From CAZTLI01 sp964614375 (GTDB lineage: Bacteria > Chloroflexota > Anaerolineae > Aggregatilineales > Phototrophicaceae), in the NCBI GenBank assembly GCA_964614375.1, contig CAZTLI010000246.1:1-8015 (forward strand): a stretch of 8,015 bases of DNA, read 5' to 3'. The notes under the pieces are model-generated. The model saw only the letters and a list, made by a program, of their open reading frames with translations, was not told where the DNA came from and ran no database searches. Position numbers and translations under genes: made by a program. How positions within the stretch are numbered: position 1 is the first letter of the stretch; the number at the start of each line of letters is the position of its first letter. Below are positions 7,259 to 8,015 of the stretch, in pieces.

Positions 7259-7270
7259 GCGGCTTGCCGC
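7259..7270. promoter_or_regulatory. Candidate operator palindrome upstream of the binding-protein gene
   Basis: GCGGC-TT-GCCGC, a short inverted repeat with a two-base centre, about 32 bases upstream of the binding-protein start codon. Its position would let a bound LacI-family repressor block transcription. The centre differs from the classical CG centre of LacI-family operators, so the assignment is weak. A small GC-rich hairpin in the leader mRNA is an alternative. Confidence 0.25.
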
Positions 7271-7282
7271 CAATTGAACACA

Positions 7283-7296
7283 CTGGTAAGCTGGTA
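7283..7296. repeat. CTGGTA direct repeat, two copies
   Basis: Two copies of CTGGTA (7283-7288 and 7291-7296) separated by AG, in the regulator to binding-protein gap. An 8-base period is not a full helical turn, so cooperative binding on one face is not obvious. It may be chance or half of a regulatory site. Confidence 0.25.
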
Positions 7297-7347
7297 TATG
7301 AAGGATGAGACAAAACCATACCTTCACTCCTAAGTATGTGGGCGAGA

Positions 7348-8015
7348 TTAGCCCGGTATCGCTGACGAACGGCGAATTTTCAACTCTACTGGTAGGACAG
7401 TCGATTCGGGTGTTTGACCGTTAAGGGCGGCAAACATCATCTGTGCGGCTGTGCGACCCAGTGCAGGCGCGTGCTGATCAATGGTGGTCAGTGCGGGTGT
7501 GAAAATTTCAGCCGAGGGGATATTGTCGTATCCCACTATCGTCAGGTGACCGGGTACGTCCCGCCCCATCACCTGTGCCTGTTGAACAGCCCCCATCGCC
7601 ATACGGTCATTGAGACAGATGATGGCGGTGATGTCGGGGTGACTATCCAGCAGGGACTGGGTGGCATGTGCCCCGCTTTCGATGGAATAATCGCCATAGC
7701 TAATCGGAAAAGCGTGATAATCCAGTCCGGTGCTGGCAGCAGCCGATTGCAAGCCGCGCAAGCGTTCGTTCACCGCTAGATTCATCTTCTCCGGTACGGT
7801 GACGATGCCCATATCCCGATGACCCAGCTCTAACACATGGTTCATGAGCAGGGTGCCACCCGCGTGGTCGTCACCCCGAACAAAGTAATCGGCCTCGTGA
7901 TAGCCGATGACAATCGTCGGGATATTGCGCTTGTGGGCGGGCGCGGCGGCGGAAGCAATGGGCACATTATCAATCGCGATAATGCCATCTATATAACCGC
8001 TCTGGAGCAGTTGTT
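7348..8015 (-). CDS. LacI-family transcriptional regulator (3' part, cut by window edge)
   Basis: 221 codons of the C-terminal effector-binding domain are visible. The frame is open to base 8015, so the true start and the helix-turn-helix lie outside the window, and the GTG at 7965 is only an internal codon. Usual full length is about 330-350 residues. Landmarks of the periplasmic-binding-protein-like domain are LLQSGYIDGIIAIDN, IPTIVIGYHEADYFVRGDDH with HAGG, LELGHRDMGIVT, ICLNDRMAMGAVQQAQVMG, VPGHLTIVGYDNIPSAEIF, PALTTIDQHAPALG and the C-terminal LPVELKIRRSSAIPG. These are standard for sugar-responsive LacI/GalR regulators. It sits directly upstream of, and on the same strand as, the transporter operon, so it probably controls that operon and may be co-transcribed or autoregulated. 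The effector is probably galactose or the imported galactoside, which is inference from neighbours only. Confidence 0.92.
   Translation of the reverse strand, partial: QLLQSGYIDGIIAIDNVPIASAAAPAHKRNIPTIVIGYHEADYFVRGDDHAGGTLLMNHVLELGHRDMGIVTVPEKMNLAVNERLRGLQSAAASTGLDYHAFPISYGDYSIESGAHATQSLLDSHPDITAIICLNDRMAMGAVQQAQVMGRDVPGHLTIVGYDNIPSAEIFTPALTTIDQHAPALGRTAAQMMFAALNGQTPESTVLPVELKIRRSSAIPG

Larger units (their letters stand above)
7227..7347 (-). promoter_or_regulatory. Probable promoter/operator region of the transport operon
   Basis: This 121-base gap between the regulator stop and the binding-protein start is the longest intergenic stretch in the window and lies ahead of the first structural gene, so it is the natural place for the operon promoter and the LacI-type operator. 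It holds a short palindrome (7259-7270), a CTGGTA direct repeat (7283-7296), and a wider inverted repeat TGAAGG (7299-7304) with CCTTCA (7321-7326). I could not pick out a convincing -35/-10 pair, so the promoter itself is inferred from position. No long T-run marks a terminator for the regulator gene, so read-through is possible. Confidence 0.45.

Noticed and set aside
7414..7779. Plus-strand open frame inside the regulator gene
   Set aside because: Antisense shadow of the LacI effector domain, with no motif in the product.
7348..7965. A short complete regulator starting at GTG 7965 and lacking DNA-binding domain
   Set aside because: The frame stays open to the window edge and the upstream residues (LLQSGYIDGIIAIDN) are normal LacI-family sequence, so this is an edge-truncated full-length gene, not a headless regulator.

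Overview
The window reads as one continuous minus-strand gene cluster for uptake and breakdown of a galactose-containing oligosaccharide. In transcription order (right to left) it holds: the 3' part of a LacI-family regulator (cut by the right edge), a 121-base regulatory gap, a secreted sugar-binding protein, two CUT1-type (MalF/MalG-like) ABC permeases, a glycoside hydrolase family 2 enzyme (probably a beta-galactosidase), and the first 138 codons of a GH4 alpha-galactosidase (MelA-like) that runs off the left edge. No convincing gene lies on the plus strand; the long plus-strand open frames are antisense shadows. There is no gene-free stretch above 300 bases.

Organism (inference): moderately GC-rich bacterial DNA. 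The unusual permease forms (about 250 extra membrane residues at the N-terminus of the MalF-like subunit, about 130 extra residues in the first outer loop of the MalG-like subunit) together with the style of the binding protein recall Chloroflexota (Anaerolineae-like) transporters. No marker gene is present, so this is a guess from protein style.

How the parts fit: the binding protein has a Sec signal peptide and would capture the sugar outside. The two permeases form the membrane channel; the ATPase is not in the window and is probably encoded elsewhere, as is common for CUT1 systems sharing a multi-purpose ATPase. Neither hydrolase shows a signal peptide, so the oligosaccharide would be cut in the cytoplasm, with the GH4 enzyme removing alpha-linked and the GH2 enzyme beta-linked galactose. 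The LacI-type regulator just upstream on the same strand is the likely local sensor. Intergenic hairpins without U-tracts lie after the binding-protein gene and before the GH2 gene, suggesting differential expression within one transcript.

The family assignments are ordinary. The less ordinary points are the internally repeated extracytoplasmic insertion in the MalG-like permease, the large N-terminal membrane module in the MalF-like permease, and a binding protein with no lipid-anchor cysteine. I see no evidence of a wholly new system, mobile element, RNA gene or CRISPR array.
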